From Circinella umbellata (lineage: Eukaryota > Mucoromycota > Mucoromycetes > Mucorales > Lichtheimiaceae): a stretch of DNA of 64,000 nt. Positions 19,709 to 33,038 of this stretch are shown here, in pieces; the first letter of the stretch is position 1, and each line of letters starts with the position of its first letter. The stretch spans positions 248,001 to 312,000 of the forward strand of contig JAIWNF010000018.1 in the NCBI GenBank assembly GCA_025093555.1, given 5' to 3'. Both the position numbers and the translations under genes were made by a program. The notes under the pieces are model-generated. The model was not told where the DNA came from, ran no database searches, and saw only the letters and a program-made list of their open reading frames with translations.

Positions 19709-21880
19709 TTAATCATGGATGCCAATACGGCGATGTGAAGCATATTTGCGTGAAGAAAACTTTTCTACCAAGTCAAAAGCATTATCGATGGGAATATTTT
19801 GGGAATAAGCATCTATAAAACGCCAAGCTTTGCCAAAAAATCGGCGAATTGTAGTTGGCGTCTCATTAATAGGCGATACAGAATCCAAGAAGTCTGGTAA
19901 GTTTTTTCTGAGTGCTCGGAATGAGTAATCACAGTTCACTTGTGCTATCCGTTTTGCTGCACCCCAGTTTCTTTTGATCCAGTTACATTCACAGTGGAAT
20001 TTAGGGTATAACTCAAATATATGCCCTGCATCCTTTATAGATTCACAAAGAGCTGTCTTCTGTTCATGGAAATCAGGTTGAGAAGCAAGAAGATGTTTTG
20101 CGTAGCACTTGTTATCATTTGTTACTTCTACAATACAATCCATTCTCCATTTTTTCCCAGGACGATATGGATCATCATCGACCCAAAGCCCACGCTCTTC
20201 CAGAATAAGTTTTACACCTTTGAAATAGCATAGGTTTTGCTTATCAGCCGTTACAATTGTAACTCCCTTTTTTCTTTTTTTTATGTTTTCGGAATACTGG
20301 ATATACATGCTTTGTGTAATCAATTCACCTGTCATGGGATTGATATAGTAACCATCTTGGTACTTGTGGTTACTATAGTGGTCACTGTTGGCTGGTCCAC
20401 AAAATTCAGAATCTTCTCTAATTCCAACAACTCGTAATGCATCACTCGCATAAGCGTTGTGGTTACTACTTTGATTGAAAATGAATAGTGCTTGTGAATT
20501 TGGATGTAAAAGTTCGAATATTCGTATAGCATCTTCTTTCAATTGACGTGTCATATGTTCATGCGTCCACCATTTCTCCCGGTTACCACCAGCTTCAAAT
20601 AATGTACGAGACGTCCATGCAGGTGATTGCCGCATGGTGCCATGACATGCACACTGGAACTCAGAAACCATGATTGATTGTCCAGAAGTCTTTTTTCTCA
20701 ACACAGTTTCTCCTTCTGCAATCCATATTTGTTGTTTACCATCATTAGTATAAAAAGTCGATTCATCATGAGTAACCATAACAATTTGCTTTTGACCAGA
20801 ATGTAATGATGGTGGTGTAACAACTTCTTCATCATCTCCACTGTAGCTTTCCATTTGGGTTTTGTAACCCATCATGCGCTTTGCCCAACTTTGGCGATAA
20901 GCTACAACGTCTTCCTGTTCATGACCATCGACATATATTTGCTTGCTATGACGTTTATAATCGTACCCCCATTCTTTCATGTATCTCCAGAGCGTCACAT
21001 GCGATACCTGTCCAGTCATCCCAATTATCTCAGGCACAATTATAGTATTTAAATGCTTTAATAAATCGAGAAGTGTTCGTTTTTCCACCTTTACTTTGAT
21101 GAAGTGACTCATAACTGACTCTTTGATACTTTCATCGCTAAGAAATGAAACGACTTTAGCATGCTTTCCTTGTTGGTGCTTAGATATATAGCCGAAGTCA
21201 GCATATTCTTTTGCCCAATATCGAATTGCCTTTGCTCTGTAATCATCTGATGGTATTATCCAAATGTCAATAGCTGCTTTTTTAGAACTCTCTCTTTTGT
21301 ATAGTTTTGAGACAAATAATAGTAATAACGATAAACAGCTTGCATTTTGCAAACGTGAAACGCGTCTTCTTTGTTGAATCGGCTATATCTCTCTAAAGCA
21401 GGTTGAATCTCAATACTCAATGATTTCAAGATGCTATCAATTGCTTTCGTATCATTTTTTTCTTCTGTTACAGGTTCAAATGTTGTTTTTGTTCTTGTTC
21501 TGGTTCCTGTTCTTGTCGTTTCTCTTTAGGAATTGGTGAGAAAAAAGTGTCATCTTTTTTCTTGAGCCTTGGGCTGCTTTTTCGTTCTCTTTACGTTTAC
21601 GCCAAATTGTAGTGCGAGAATCTTTATTATATACACCGCGAATTGAATTATCAGCTTCTTCTTTCCAAAGTAAAAGAAGCTGCAGGGTTCTGTCAATGAG
21701 CTCGTCTGTTAACTGTAACTCATCCCAGTCATTGATTGCTTCATCTAAGTCATCTTTGGCTTCTACTCCAAAATCTATGACATTGCTATGGGATTCAGGA
21801 TCAAAATGACCATCGTCTTTTCGTTGTCGTTTTTTTGCAGCTTGTTTACGTTTACTTAAATTAGACTTAAGGGGAAGATA
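19709..21880 (-). pseudogene. Fungal Tc1/IS630-like DDE transposase, degenerate
   Basis: The main frame (21,352-19,709, 547 codons) begins within the helix-turn-helix region. It contains YVDGHEQEDVVAYRQ, then MVTHDESTFYTNDGKQQIW with the first catalytic Asp, FIFNQSSNHNAYASDALR, GVKLILEERGLW, and HCECNWIKRNWGAAKR. As I recall this fungal family, the second motif is usually FDN.S.NH and the third NxIE..WG, so here the second Asp is Asn and the third Glu is Lys. The N-terminal part lies in other frames upstream (DSRTTIWRKRKE near 21,600; LSIEIQPALERYSRFNKEDAF near 21,400), showing at least one frameshift around 21,320. Probably inactive. It belongs to the element at 15,204-22,272. Confidence 0.75.
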
Positions 21881-23040
21881 TAGATTTTATTACTGGGCCT
21901 TGGTTTGCCATGAATCATTGTTTGGTAAAGCTTCAATGTTAGTTAGCTTACTGTAGTTGAGGTGCCTAGTAACAATTTGTTTCAGCATCAGCGTAACTCC
22001 GCAGAACGGCCTGTGTAACATGAGGGAGCTACATTAATCCGATTGTTTCAATATTATTCCCTCTCTGCTAAAATCCAGTTGGGCTGACCAACTTTGACAA
22101 CTTTCAGCGTCGAGACAACTTCTTTTTTTTAAACGTTAATCCATAATAAATGTTTTAAATATGTATAAAATTATATGTTATCGATTAAAAAGATCAAAAA
22201 ATTATTTTGTGTGTCTCTGAAAATCTTTAAAGTTGGGTCAAAATTTTGGGCGGTTATTGGTGAAATACACCATATCTGAAAAAAAATCCAAGATAGAAAA
22301 GTTTATATGAATGGTATGGCACACAATATAGATAAAATACAGTATATACCATATATGTTAGGATATAATTTACTGTATTGTTGTAAGACCATTGTACGAA
22401 GCTATAACCTACCATAAGATTGTTGATCGACATGCTTATCGGCGGAATATAAAGCATAGACGGTAGCATTTAGTTGAGCACATGGTTAGATATAGAAATC
22501 TTATTAGAATTGATATATTTTATGTAGAATTGTTGATTATTGAGTCTTAGTCGAAGTTTCGCTGAAGTCTCCTTATTACTATTCGAGGTGATGTACTGAT
22601 GTAGATTGTCCCGTGCACCCATTAATCTTTTACCCTTTCTTCATATATTTATTTCACGTGATATGATATAGTTCAGAATTACTGTAGTACTTATATTTAT
22701 ATTCAATTTTTTTTTCTAAATCTGTAACTTCGTACAACAAATAAAGAAAGAATGACAACACAATCTACATCAGTACAAGCCTAAGAGTAATAAATAATAT
22801 AAGATGTATACGTTATTTAACCCCTGATATTTTGACGTATATCATATACTAATGAGAAATTGGTGTAACCATCAAGGTCATTTCTCACGTTATGCTCAGA
22901 AAAAAAAATTGATATTCTAGCCAAATAATCCAAAACTATTAATTTTTTTTGTGGATAATATCACACCACGCTGGTACTAATGAGCAGTAAGAATTAATAT
23001 ACTTCTATATTGTTTACTTTAGTAGCCTGGTTTCAAGAGT

Positions 23041-23062
23041 GTAAAATTAATAACAGTGATTA
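23041..23062. other. Empty target site of the MITE/LINE stack
   Basis: Here GTAAAATTAA-TA-ACAGTGATTA runs without interruption and its flanks (left CAAGAGT, right TCATTCAGAAG) match those of 2,521-2,527 and 9,318-9,328. This identifies TA at 23,051-23,052 as the MITE insertion dinucleotide. It also shows that the 12-bp half-sites repeated through the stack are target duplications. Confidence 0.9.
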
Positions 23063-23099
23063 TCATTCAGAAGAAGTGATTGTTTAGGTATATAGAAAA

Positions 23100-26000
23100 A
23101 AAATAATCGAACAATTTCTTAATGAAGTTCATTTAGTAAATGAAATTCTACTGTTAATATCACAAGATTATTGGCTATGGAGCTTGGTGCTGGATTACTA
23201 CAGTTGTAAACCAAAGAGAAACCAATCGAACAGGTAGAACTACTCATTTTTTAAAGCTACGTTATATCATATAAAACATGGCTTTTTTTCTATATACTTA
23301 CAGCTTTTAACCATCTTCAATAAAGCATCGGGTTTTGCTTACGAATTGATATCATATGCTTTACATATTTTTTTTTGGGCAACATAAACAATAAACTTTT
23401 GCTTCTAGCCAAAAAAAAATAACATACGTATAAAAAAAGTCATTTATACAAAATCATATCCAGAAACGTTGTCATTATTATGTCTAGCAAGAAGAAAGAG
23501 AAAAAAAGAAGTACTATTTGTATAGGTGTAATACATTCCATTTTTTTATTGTTAAAATAAATATAATATAAAGCTACTATAAAGGAGTACGATACTGCTA
23601 CTTTGATGTATGATTGAAGTTATACGATTATTCCTGATATCGATGTTAGTTATAATCATTTTCCTGCATCTGCTTCTGCAATCCAACCACTCATTGCCGT
23701 GTACAAATCTTTGTGTACTTGTTTAATAGCATCCGACACGTAATCAGCTACAGTGTAATCCTATTGAGAAAGAGAGAGGGAGATAGAAACATATAAGTAT
23801 TTTTGTTCTTATTATGACATTTAATGTACTTATACATAACATGAACAGCAATCCTTTTTCTATTATGTATATATGTTACCCAACAATGAATTGCTTCAGG
23901 CAATACGGCATATCGTGCATCATTAGTTCCTGGTTCAGGAGCCGAATCACTTTGTACGCTCAATGTTCTCCAAGGATCATATTCACCATCAATATAGAAA
24001 GTTCGATTCAACTTGATATTCCATCCTTGATATTCTTCATTAACCTTTTGCCACGCTGGTTCCGCGGGTACGTTTTCTTCACCAAATAATAATGGACATT
24101 GTCGCTGATACCATTCAGTATCTAATTTTCGTGATACAATGGAAGTGGGGTTCGATTCTGGTGCACCTGTTTGCCAATAAGCATATTCAGTACACACTTG
24201 CCATACCCAAGGTCGAGAAGCTGATGTGAGATCAGTATACATTGGTGCATCGGGATCATGTGAATTTAAACAGTCATTGGCTGGGTATCCGCCACACATC
24301 TGTTCAGTAAGACTGGCGATATAACCTGCGTAAGCTTCGACATATCCATCCAAATCACTCTTTCCATTAAAAATAGTACAAAATTGTTCTTCAAATGGAT
24401 TGGTTATGGGATTGCTACCTTGCCACATGCCGAGAGGATACATAAGTACTATTTATACCCATCGATGGTTGAGACAATAAAAAGTTAATATTGAATAATA
24501 CAAGATGAGAGAGAGAAAGAAAAAAAAAAACAAGTAAAGACTTACAATTTGCGAAATCATCATCATATTCTAAGCCTTCGACACCGAATTTTGCTTTAAG
24601 GCTTTGTTTTTGTGCTTCATCTGAACCGAATAGTATATCATCAACATAGGCAATAACTTGTTCGATGGCTTGAATACATGGTTTTGAACCATATTTCTGA
24701 ATAGGATAAAAATAATCATAGAAGTCATATTTCATTTGTACTGGGGCTGATGATGGAACTGCTGCAAACACAATTTCAGGGTAACGATAACGCATCCATG
24801 CAGCAAGATTTCCACTATATGAACCACCATAAACAATCCATTTGGTTTCAGGTGCTGGAGGTAATTCTATACCTGACAACTATTACCATAAAAAAACCAA
24901 TTCAAATTAATTCAATTTATTTTATTTTATTTTATTTTATTTTTATTTTCATTTTTATTTTTTTACCTTCACGTTTTTAATAATATTTGCCATATCTGCC
25001 AATGCGGTTTCTGTATTAAGGGTGAGTAAATTTTGAGCAGAATAATCCTATAATTTTACATACATTCATAAATATCAGTAGGTTATGGGACACGATAATT
25101 TCGGAGGTTGTGAGCTGTAATTCTACTTATTAACTATCATGCGAATTATAAACACGTACGTTTCCGAGTTGGGATTCACCATAACATCTATGCTCCATTA
25201 TAATAACAGCACCTTGAAGATTTTCTGCTAATAAAGCCATCGAAGAGTTCGTTACAAATCTTGCTGCTGGAGTTGCATCTGCTTCACCAGCATTAGTTAC
25301 TACAATATATATATATAAAACATCCAAAGTAAGTTAGCTTTTCAAGTTTCATATAAGCAAAGATCGCTGTCATTCTGGTGAAACGAAAAAAAAAATTAAC
25401 ATACAAATCACCGGACCACCAGCCTGGTACCAATCGGTATTTGCCCAATAACGATGTTTGAAGGTTCCTGCCGATGTATCTGAATGATCCACTGGTTGAT
25501 CAAAATAAAATGGACCATATTTGTCAGCTAAAGGATAGGCTTTTGGAGCTCCATGTTTTTTATTTTTTCTATATAGCCTGTTCATAATTAAAAAATACAA
25601 TGGTAGATTTTATGCGTGAAAAATATCAAAAAGAGTTAGAATTTGAATAGAATTTCAAGATAAGATTGTTTTGAAATTAGTAAGAAATACACATAAATTT
25701 GAATATTATACTAGTATTCTTGTTAACACATACTCATCAAGATGCCAGCTAACTCCCATAGAAGCGTGGGATACACGTAAAATGGCCACGAAAAGTAGAA
25801 GACAAAAGAAGGAACGCATTCTTTCTTCGGTGTATAAAGTAACAAGAGAAAGAAAGTACTGTACAAAGAGAGAAGAAAAAACCGAAACAGCAAAAAAAAT
25901 GGTGCTTTTATATTTTTTGAAAAAAAAAATACGTATCTTGTACAGTATATGAATTTTACTGGCAGCCGTCTACAATAGTAACACACGGATAAAAAGCGTT

Positions 26001-27160
26001 AATAAACTTTTTATTTTTGTATCTAGTACCATTCAAATCAAACTCTTAACATCAACCACAATCAAAGTGATCATTTTGATTCTGTTTATTATATGTATGA
26101 ATAAAATATATTTACTATAAGTTTACCTCATATAAAATACAGAGTGTAAAAAAATTGTATATAAAACCTTACGTAAACATCTGGTAACAATGAATTATTT
26201 AGCTGTTTTAAAATTGATTACCCCTATTCTATCTTGCTTCTATCTAAACAAAAACTGTAATTTCTTTAACAGACTTGATGTTGTTTGAACATTTTCACTT
26301 ATCATTTAAAGAACACAATTAAAGTATTCAAACAACAATAGCAAAAAAACGTATGTATTAGTGGTTTCTCTATACAAATATTTAATAATAATGATATTGT
26401 GTCAGGCCACTTTTTTGCATTTCAATCTATAGTGAACTCAAGCGAGGGTTTACATTGCTATTAAAAAGCATTCCTACCGCTATTAGTTAAATGAAATATA
26501 TTATTACTCATATCTTTAGAATTATTTTCCTTTTTTGAATAACTAGATCAATATTCATATTGTTATTATCCACATATGGAATGTTCATCTTCATTTGATA
26601 GCTCTCAAAATTTCTACAAATCTATTTGAAAAGCACATAATTAAAAAACGTTCGATCAATGAGATGCAGAGGTACAAAGCATTTATAAACATCAACATAA
26701 TTAAGTAATTAATTCCAAGTATATATGTATATTATTAACTATTTATTAGTGTAAATACTCTCACAATGAAATGAGTTATTTTTATTTAATCTGTTAAAGC
26801 GAGTACAGAGTCTTTGTTGGACATCTTTGCTCGAGACAGATCAAATTGGGGACAGAGTAGAGACAATCTATATGAATAACTGAGAAGAGTTAGGTAACAT
26901 TTTCTATATATATATTTATAGTGAGTAGAACATTTATGGTTAGAGACGTGTTTGATTTAGATACCAGCAGGTGAGACAAGCTATCACAATGCGTAACGTT
27001 GCATCAAATAAAGTAAATAAAGACTTATATTAAAACTTTTACAGAGCCAAACGTGGGAGCTTCGAGAACCAAATGCTAATATGTTTTAACAACTTGAGCC
27101 ATGAAGACCCCGTCCCATGAATACTTTACAATCTTTTACGTAAAGTACAATTTTTGGATT
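23100..27160. repeat. Left arm of a large inverted duplication (peptidase B side)
   Basis: This arm, including peptidase B and its flanks, matches 27,645-32,870 in inverted orientation, with peptidase C as the counterpart. Divergence is much higher than between copies A and B, so the inverted duplication is older. The hinge is about 27,160-27,645. The match is clearest where CCAAACGTGGGAGCTTCGAG (27,047) meets its complement near 27,735. Confidence 0.8.
23656..25819 (-). CDS. Secreted S28 serine peptidase, copy B
   Basis: Seven exons on the minus strand join to 495 residues: 25,734-25,819, 25,405-25,577, 25,160-25,299, 24,967-25,047, 24,546-24,879, 23,880-24,448, 23,656-23,760. All joins keep frame and all introns are GT-AG. 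Exon 1 encodes a signal peptide (MRSFFCLLLFVAILRVSHAS). Family S28 (prolyl carboxypeptidase / Pro-Xaa type) features: EHRCYGESQ, catalytic Ser180 in GGSYSG, Asp429 in EYDPW and His459 in AIHCW. It is probably a secreted or lysosomal-type exopeptidase acting on proline-containing peptides; the specificity is inferred from the family. It is one of three paralogs in the window, intact here while copy A is frameshifted. Confidence 0.9.
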
Positions 27161-29472
27161 TACCAAAATACTTTTTTTTTATTGATGTCGAAATTAGATC
27201 TAATAAAAAACACAAATGGCACCAACAAAAAAAAAGAAGCTTGGTTTATTTCATAACTATTGTTGTGCAAAACGAAAATCAATTATTCATTTACTATATT
27301 CAGATTAAATTTCCATTCAACATTACCATGTCTGCTATCACGACTTTTGCTACCTTTGCTTTTAAGATTCCGATTGGGACTTACGAGTAAGCAATAATAA
27401 TAGTAGAAACAACAACACTAAAAAAGCATACAAAACAATTTTTATTATGTCACCACTCTTTTATTATTGCAAGTGTGGTCGTTTTTGGTTTTGTTGTTCA
27501 AAAAAATAATTGGTTTCAAAGTAGAGACTAGATCTAGTCTCTGAATTTTTTACCATCTGCCATCAACCACTTTCAAATTGTTATATATACTGACACAGTA
27601 TATCCTAGAGCTTATAACTTAGAAAATACAATTTCAAAATTTATACTTTCACGTAAAAAACTGTAAAGTATTCATGGAACGGGGTCTTCATGGCTCAAGT
27701 TGTTAAAACATATTAGCATTTGGTTCTCGAAGCTCCCACGTTTGGCTCTGTAAAAGTTTTAATATAAGTCTTTATTTACTTTATTTGATGCAACGTTACG
27801 CATTGTGATAGCTTGTCTCACCTGCTGGTATCTAAATCAAACACGTCTCTAACCATAAATATTCTACTCACATTATAATAAATAGGTTAAAATTTTTAAA
27901 TTTATTATGATGGATTTTATAATAAATATATATAGAAAATGTTACCTAACTCTCCTCAGTTATTCATATAGATTGTCTCTACTCTGTCCCCAATTTGATC
28001 TGTCTCGAGCAAAGATGTACAACAAAGACTCTGTACTCGCTTTAACAGATCAAATAAAAATAACTCATTTCATTGTGAGAGTATTTACACTAATAAATAG
28101 TTAATAATATACATAGATACTTGGAATTAATTACTTAATTATGTTGATATATATAAAATACTTTGTACCTCTGCATCTCATTGATCGAAATCTTTGAATT
28201 ATGTGCTTTTCAAATAAGTTTGTAGAAATTTTACAAGCTATCAAATGAAGATGAACATTCCATATGTGGATAATAGCAATATGAATATTTATCTAGTTAT
28301 TTAAAAAAGGAAAATAATTCTAAAGATATGAGTAATAGTATATTTCATTTAACTAATAGCGGTAGGAATGCTTTTTAATAGAAATGTAAACCCTCGCTTG
28401 AGTTCACTATAGATTGAAATGCAAAAAAGTGGCCTGACACAATATCATTATTATTATACATTCCTATAGAGAAACCACCAATACATAATTTGTTCTGCTA
28501 AATCGCTGTTTGAATACTGTAATTATGTTCTTTAAAAAAATTATAAGTGAAAATGTTTGATTAACATTGTGATGTTTTAATTTTTTTTGAGAGCTTCAAA
28601 CCCCACTTTAGAAAAGTATTTGATCACTTAATTATATATGCCAATTCTTCTATGCAAAATGTATATTCTCTTAGCGAAAACTTGAGTACCTTCTGGTCAA
28701 CTTTGTATCTAGATATATTCTTGGTATACACTTCTATGTAACACTACACATGCTTTTAATATCGAGGAATCTCTGTTGAAATACCTTTGCGTGATAGATA
28801 ATGCTTTAATAGAGCATATACATGAAGTATTCTATAAAGATTTATATACATAGTTACAATTTATTGTTGCTTCCCTTTTATAGATTCTCAGTATTAGCCA
28901 ATCCAATTGCATTCACGGTAGAATTTGAAATACATTGTAATCAAATAACGGTTATTTTCGATTGTTTCTTATAATGCATTTTTTTATTCTCTAAAGTCAC
29001 ACTGGTGAGAACCTAGTAGTAGATGTTGCACACAATGAAAAAAAATAATATTTACTTCGATCCATCTTACAATCCACTATCTCTTTTTTTTGGGTTGTTT
29101 AGTGAAATTTCAAACCATAACTCGTATTCTTCTAACATACGTCGAATATATTAAAAACCGTTTTATTTTTGATGTTTCAAAGTAGTTGCGATCTTCTACA
29201 CCTGTCCTTCATTATTAGTATTCTTATACACAAGTACTCTGCACCGTACATTTTTTTAATAACTCTATTTGACCCCCACCAACATTAAATATTTCAAAAT
29301 CCTTTCTTCTCTATGTTAATTGGACTAAAAGCTACAAACTTTGAAAATCTAAGAGAAATTTTTTTTTATCAAAATCAAAACAGTAAGCTAATATTTTTGT
29401 TCTTTGGACGTCAAAAAACACGACTCCTGGATTGTATTATTTAAATATAAATAGATAAAAAAAAATTGGCTA

Positions 29473-29760
29473 CAGTCAACCCCCGGGTTTTGCACACCTA
29501 GAGTCTTCTGATTTTTTTGTTGCAGGACTGAAGACTCGTAACAAGCAGTTAGTTATAAATATTCAAAAACAATTATGCTTTGACATTATGTATTTTTCTA
29601 TTTGGGTAATAAATCATGATATAGTTTACTTCTGATAAGGGCAACTGCTCCCAAAAACTTCGATGGACGTTGTAAGTTGCAGTTTTAACATTTTCAAAAG
29701 CAAAGGGTGCATAACCAAGAGATCTGAAAAAGTGGAAGGTTCAAAAACGGGGGTTGACAG
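29473..29760. mobile_element. Second, degenerate pogo-like MITE (288 bp)
   Basis: Left end TA-CAGTCAACCCCCGGGTTTTG, right end AAAACGGGGGTTGACAG. The termini resemble those of the MITE at 5,471-5,838 (CAGTCGAACCCCGCTTTTTG). The right-hand TA is mutated (CA). No LINE unit is attached to either end. No coding capacity. Confidence 0.65.
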
Positions 29761-30179
29761 CATTTAAGATCGAATGCACCGTACGTATCCTGTTAAAAAA
29801 TCACATTTCTTGTTCAGATAAAAGCAGGGTACCTATATTAGGAGTAATCAATTTTAAAACAACTAAATAACTTATTATGACCAGATGTTTATGTTGTTAT
29901 TTACACGAATGTTTTTTCTTCACATTTTGTATTCTATATGTGGTAAATTTGATATAATAAACGGAAATCAAAATAATTATTTCGCTTGTGGTTAATGTTA
30001 AGAGTTTGATTAGAATGGTACTAGATGCAAAACACTTTTTATCCGTGTGTTACTATTGTAGACAGCTGCCAATGGAATTTAAATCCGACACTGGAAAGTT
30101 GTAATTTTTTGCTATTTCGGCTTTTTTCTTCTCTCTTTGCTATTTTCTTTCTCCTGTTACTTTGTACACCCAAGAAATA

Positions 30180-32341
30180 ATGCGTTTCTCCTCTTGTGTT
30201 CTACTTTTCTTGACCAGTTTACGTATATCTCACGCTCTTTTAGGATCTAGATGGCATCTTGATGAGTACGTGTTAACGAGAATACGAGTATCATATTCAA
30301 ATCCATGTGTATTTCTTACTAATTTTAAAAACGATCTTATTTTGAAACTCTATTCAAATACTCTCTTTTTGATATTCCATGCATAAACCCACCATTATTT
30401 CTTGAATGAATAGATTATATAAAAATAATAAAATCAATGCAGCTTCAATAGAAACATCTCTTGTGGATAAAAAATATGGTCCTTTTTTTTTCGATCAACC
30501 AGTGAATCATTCAGATATATCGGCCGGGACCTTTAAACATCGCTATTGGGCAAATACAGATTGGTACCATACTGGTGGACCAGTTATTCGTACGTTAATT
30601 TTCTGTTTGTTTCACGAGAATGACGCCAGTTTTTTCCTTTTATAAATTATGAACGGCTAACCTACTTTTGGATGCTTTATATATATATTGTAGTAACTAA
30701 TGTTGGTGAAGCGAATGCAACTCCCCGAGCAAATTATGTAACAAATTCTTCAATGGCTTTACTAGCAGAAAGGCTTCAAGGTGTTGTTATTGTAATGGAG
30801 CATAGATGTTATGGTGAATCTCAACTCGGACCAGTATGTCCTTATAATTGTATACTAATTAATAAACTGGATTACAACTTTGTAACATGTGTAATTATCA
30901 TGTGACATAACTTACTGATATTTATCTATGTGTGTAAATCATAGGATTATTCCGCTCAATATTTACGTACCCTAAATACAGAACAAGCATTGGAAGATAT
31001 GGCAAATATTATCAAAAACGTGAAGGTAAAAAAAAAGATATGAACGAATCGGTAAAAGTTTTAAATTAAATTTGTCTTTTTATGGTAATAGTTGCCCGGT
31101 TTAAAATTACCTCCAGCACCTGATACCAAATGGATTGTTTATGGTGGTTCATATAGTGGAAATCTTGCTGCATGGATGCGTTACCGTTACCCTGATATTG
31201 TATTCGCAGCAGTCCCATCATCATCCCCAGTGGAAATGAAATATAACTATTATGAATATTTTTATCCGATTTGGAAATATGGCCCAAAACATTGTATTCA
31301 AGCAACTGAACACGTTATTGCCTATGTTGATAACATACTATTCGGTTCAGCTGAAGAACCAAAACAACGTGTTAAAAAAAGATTCGGTGCCAAGGGATTA
31401 GAATATGATGATGATTTCGCAAATTGTAAGTATTTACTTGTTTCTCTCTTTCTCTCATATCTTGGCCAATATTAACTTTTTATTGTTTTAACCATAAATG
31501 GGTATGTATAGTACTTATGTATCCTCTTGGCCTGTGGCAAGGTATGAAGCCCACATCTAATCCATTTGAAACCGAATTTTGCACTATCTTTGATGGAAAG
31601 AATGATCTGAATGGATATATTGATGCTTACGCACAATATATCTGTAATGTCACTGAGACGATTTGTAAAGGATATTCCTCAGTCAATGAATGTTTGAATT
31701 CACATGATCCCAATGCAACAATGTATACTGATCTCACGTTATCTTCTCGACCTTGGGTATGGCAAGTCTGTACTGAATATGCTTATTGGCAAACGGGTTC
31801 ACCAACATCGATTCCTGTCACCATTGTATCACGAAAATTAGATACTAAGTGGTATCAGCGACAATGTCCATTATTATTTGGCGAAGAGAATATACCTTCG
31901 GAACCTCAGTGGCGCTCTATCAATCAAGAATATCAAGGATGGAATATCAATTTGAATCGAACTTTCTTTATTGATGGTGAATATGATCCTTGGAGAACAC
32001 TGAGCGTACAAAGTGATTCGGCTCCTGTACGAGAAACTAACAAGTATACACGATATGCCATATTGCCTGGAGCAGTCCATTGTTGGGTAATATATATACA
32101 TAATACATATATACATAATATAAATAAGATTGTTGTACATGTCATATATAAGTTCGTTGAATGACATCATATAACAAAATATATTTATGTTTTCTATATC
32201 TCTTTCTCTCTCTCTCGATAGGATTACACTGTATCGGATTACATATCAGATGATATTAAACAAGTACACAAAGATTTATACAACGCAATTAGTGGTTGGA
32301 TTGCAGATTCAGATGCAGAAAAGCATAATAACAATAACTAA
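30180..32341 (+). CDS. Secreted S28 serine peptidase, copy C
   Basis: Seven exons: 30,180-30,265, 30,414-30,589, 30,694-30,833, 30,945-31,025, 31,092-31,425, 31,512-32,086, 32,222-32,341, giving 503 residues with all phases consistent. Exon lengths equal those of copies A and B except exon 2 (+3), exon 6 (+6) and the last exon. Signal peptide MRFSSCVLLFLTSLRISHA. Catalytic Ser181 in GGSYSG, Asp in EYDPW, His in AVHCW at the end of exon 6. Many substitutions from copy B lie in the variable surface parts (for example MKPTSNPFETEF), while the active site is unchanged. It is transcribed divergently from copy B across the inverted-repeat hinge. Confidence 0.9.
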
Positions 32342-33038
32342 CATCAATACAAAGAACTATATAACTTCAACTATATACTGAGTTAGCAGTATTGTGTCCT
32401 TTATAGTAGTTTTATACAATATTATTAAGAACAATAAAAAATGGAATGTATTACATGTATACACGTATCTCTTTTCTTTTTCTCTCTTCTTACTAGACAT
32501 AATAATGGCAACGTTTCTGCATATAATTTTGTATGAATGACTTTTTTTTTATTTGTGAGAATTATTTGGTTACATAGTCCTAAAGCAAAAGTTTATTATC
32601 ATTATGTTGCCCAAAAAAAACTGCAAAGCACAAGCTAGCAATAACCGATGCTCTATAAAAGGTGATTGAAAAGATGTTAGTATTTAGAGTAAAAGCACAT
32701 AATTTATAGTAGCTTTGAAAAATGGGTAGTTCTACCTATGCAATTTGTTTCTCTTTGATTTACAATTGTGGTGATACAGCGCCAAGTTCCATAGCCAACA
32801 TTCTTGTGATATTAACAGTGGAATTACATTTACCAAAAAACTAACTTTACGTACCAAGGAACTGTTTGTATTTTTTTTTTCTATCAGGCTGACTCATCAA
32901 TTGTTTATCGGCACAATTATCTTATTCAAAATAAAATGTAACAGAAGTAAAAATCTGATCCACTTGTATTTCAATACTAGTTTATTTTTTTTATCAACTA
33001 TAACGGCACGGTTTTAATATGACATATAATATATTATT

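Larger units (their letters stand above)
15204..22272 (-). mobile_element. Tc1/mariner-like DNA transposon, split by a DIRS insertion
   Basis: Candidate terminal inverted repeats are TGAGTGCATTTCACCAATA at 15,204 and, on the other strand from 22,272, TGGTGTATTTCACCAATA; ACCGC follows in both. TA stands outside each end (15,202-15,203 and 22,273-22,274), as expected for this superfamily. The minus-strand transposase gene lies at 19,709-21,880. Removing the DIRS element (15,239-19,619) leaves a unit of about 2.7 kb. The ends differ by one indel and one substitution, so the exact boundary is tentative. Confidence 0.6.
22281..27629. repeat. Direct duplication, copy 2 (S28 peptidase B segment)
   Basis: Near-identical to 1,771-2,539 plus 9,306-13,885 but without the transposon stack, so it preserves the pre-insertion state. 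It contains the intact peptidase B. 22,281-23,655 and 25,820-27,629 show no other recognisable gene. Part of 22,281-22,480 is also shared with about 38,361-38,580. Confidence 0.9.
27645..32870. repeat. Right arm of the inverted duplication (peptidase C side)
   Basis: Inverted, diverged copy of 23,100-27,160. A block of about 1.25 kb (roughly 28,575-29,828), containing a pogo-like MITE, is present only in this arm. Apart from peptidase C, I find no gene in 27,645-30,179 or 32,342-32,870. Confidence 0.8.
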
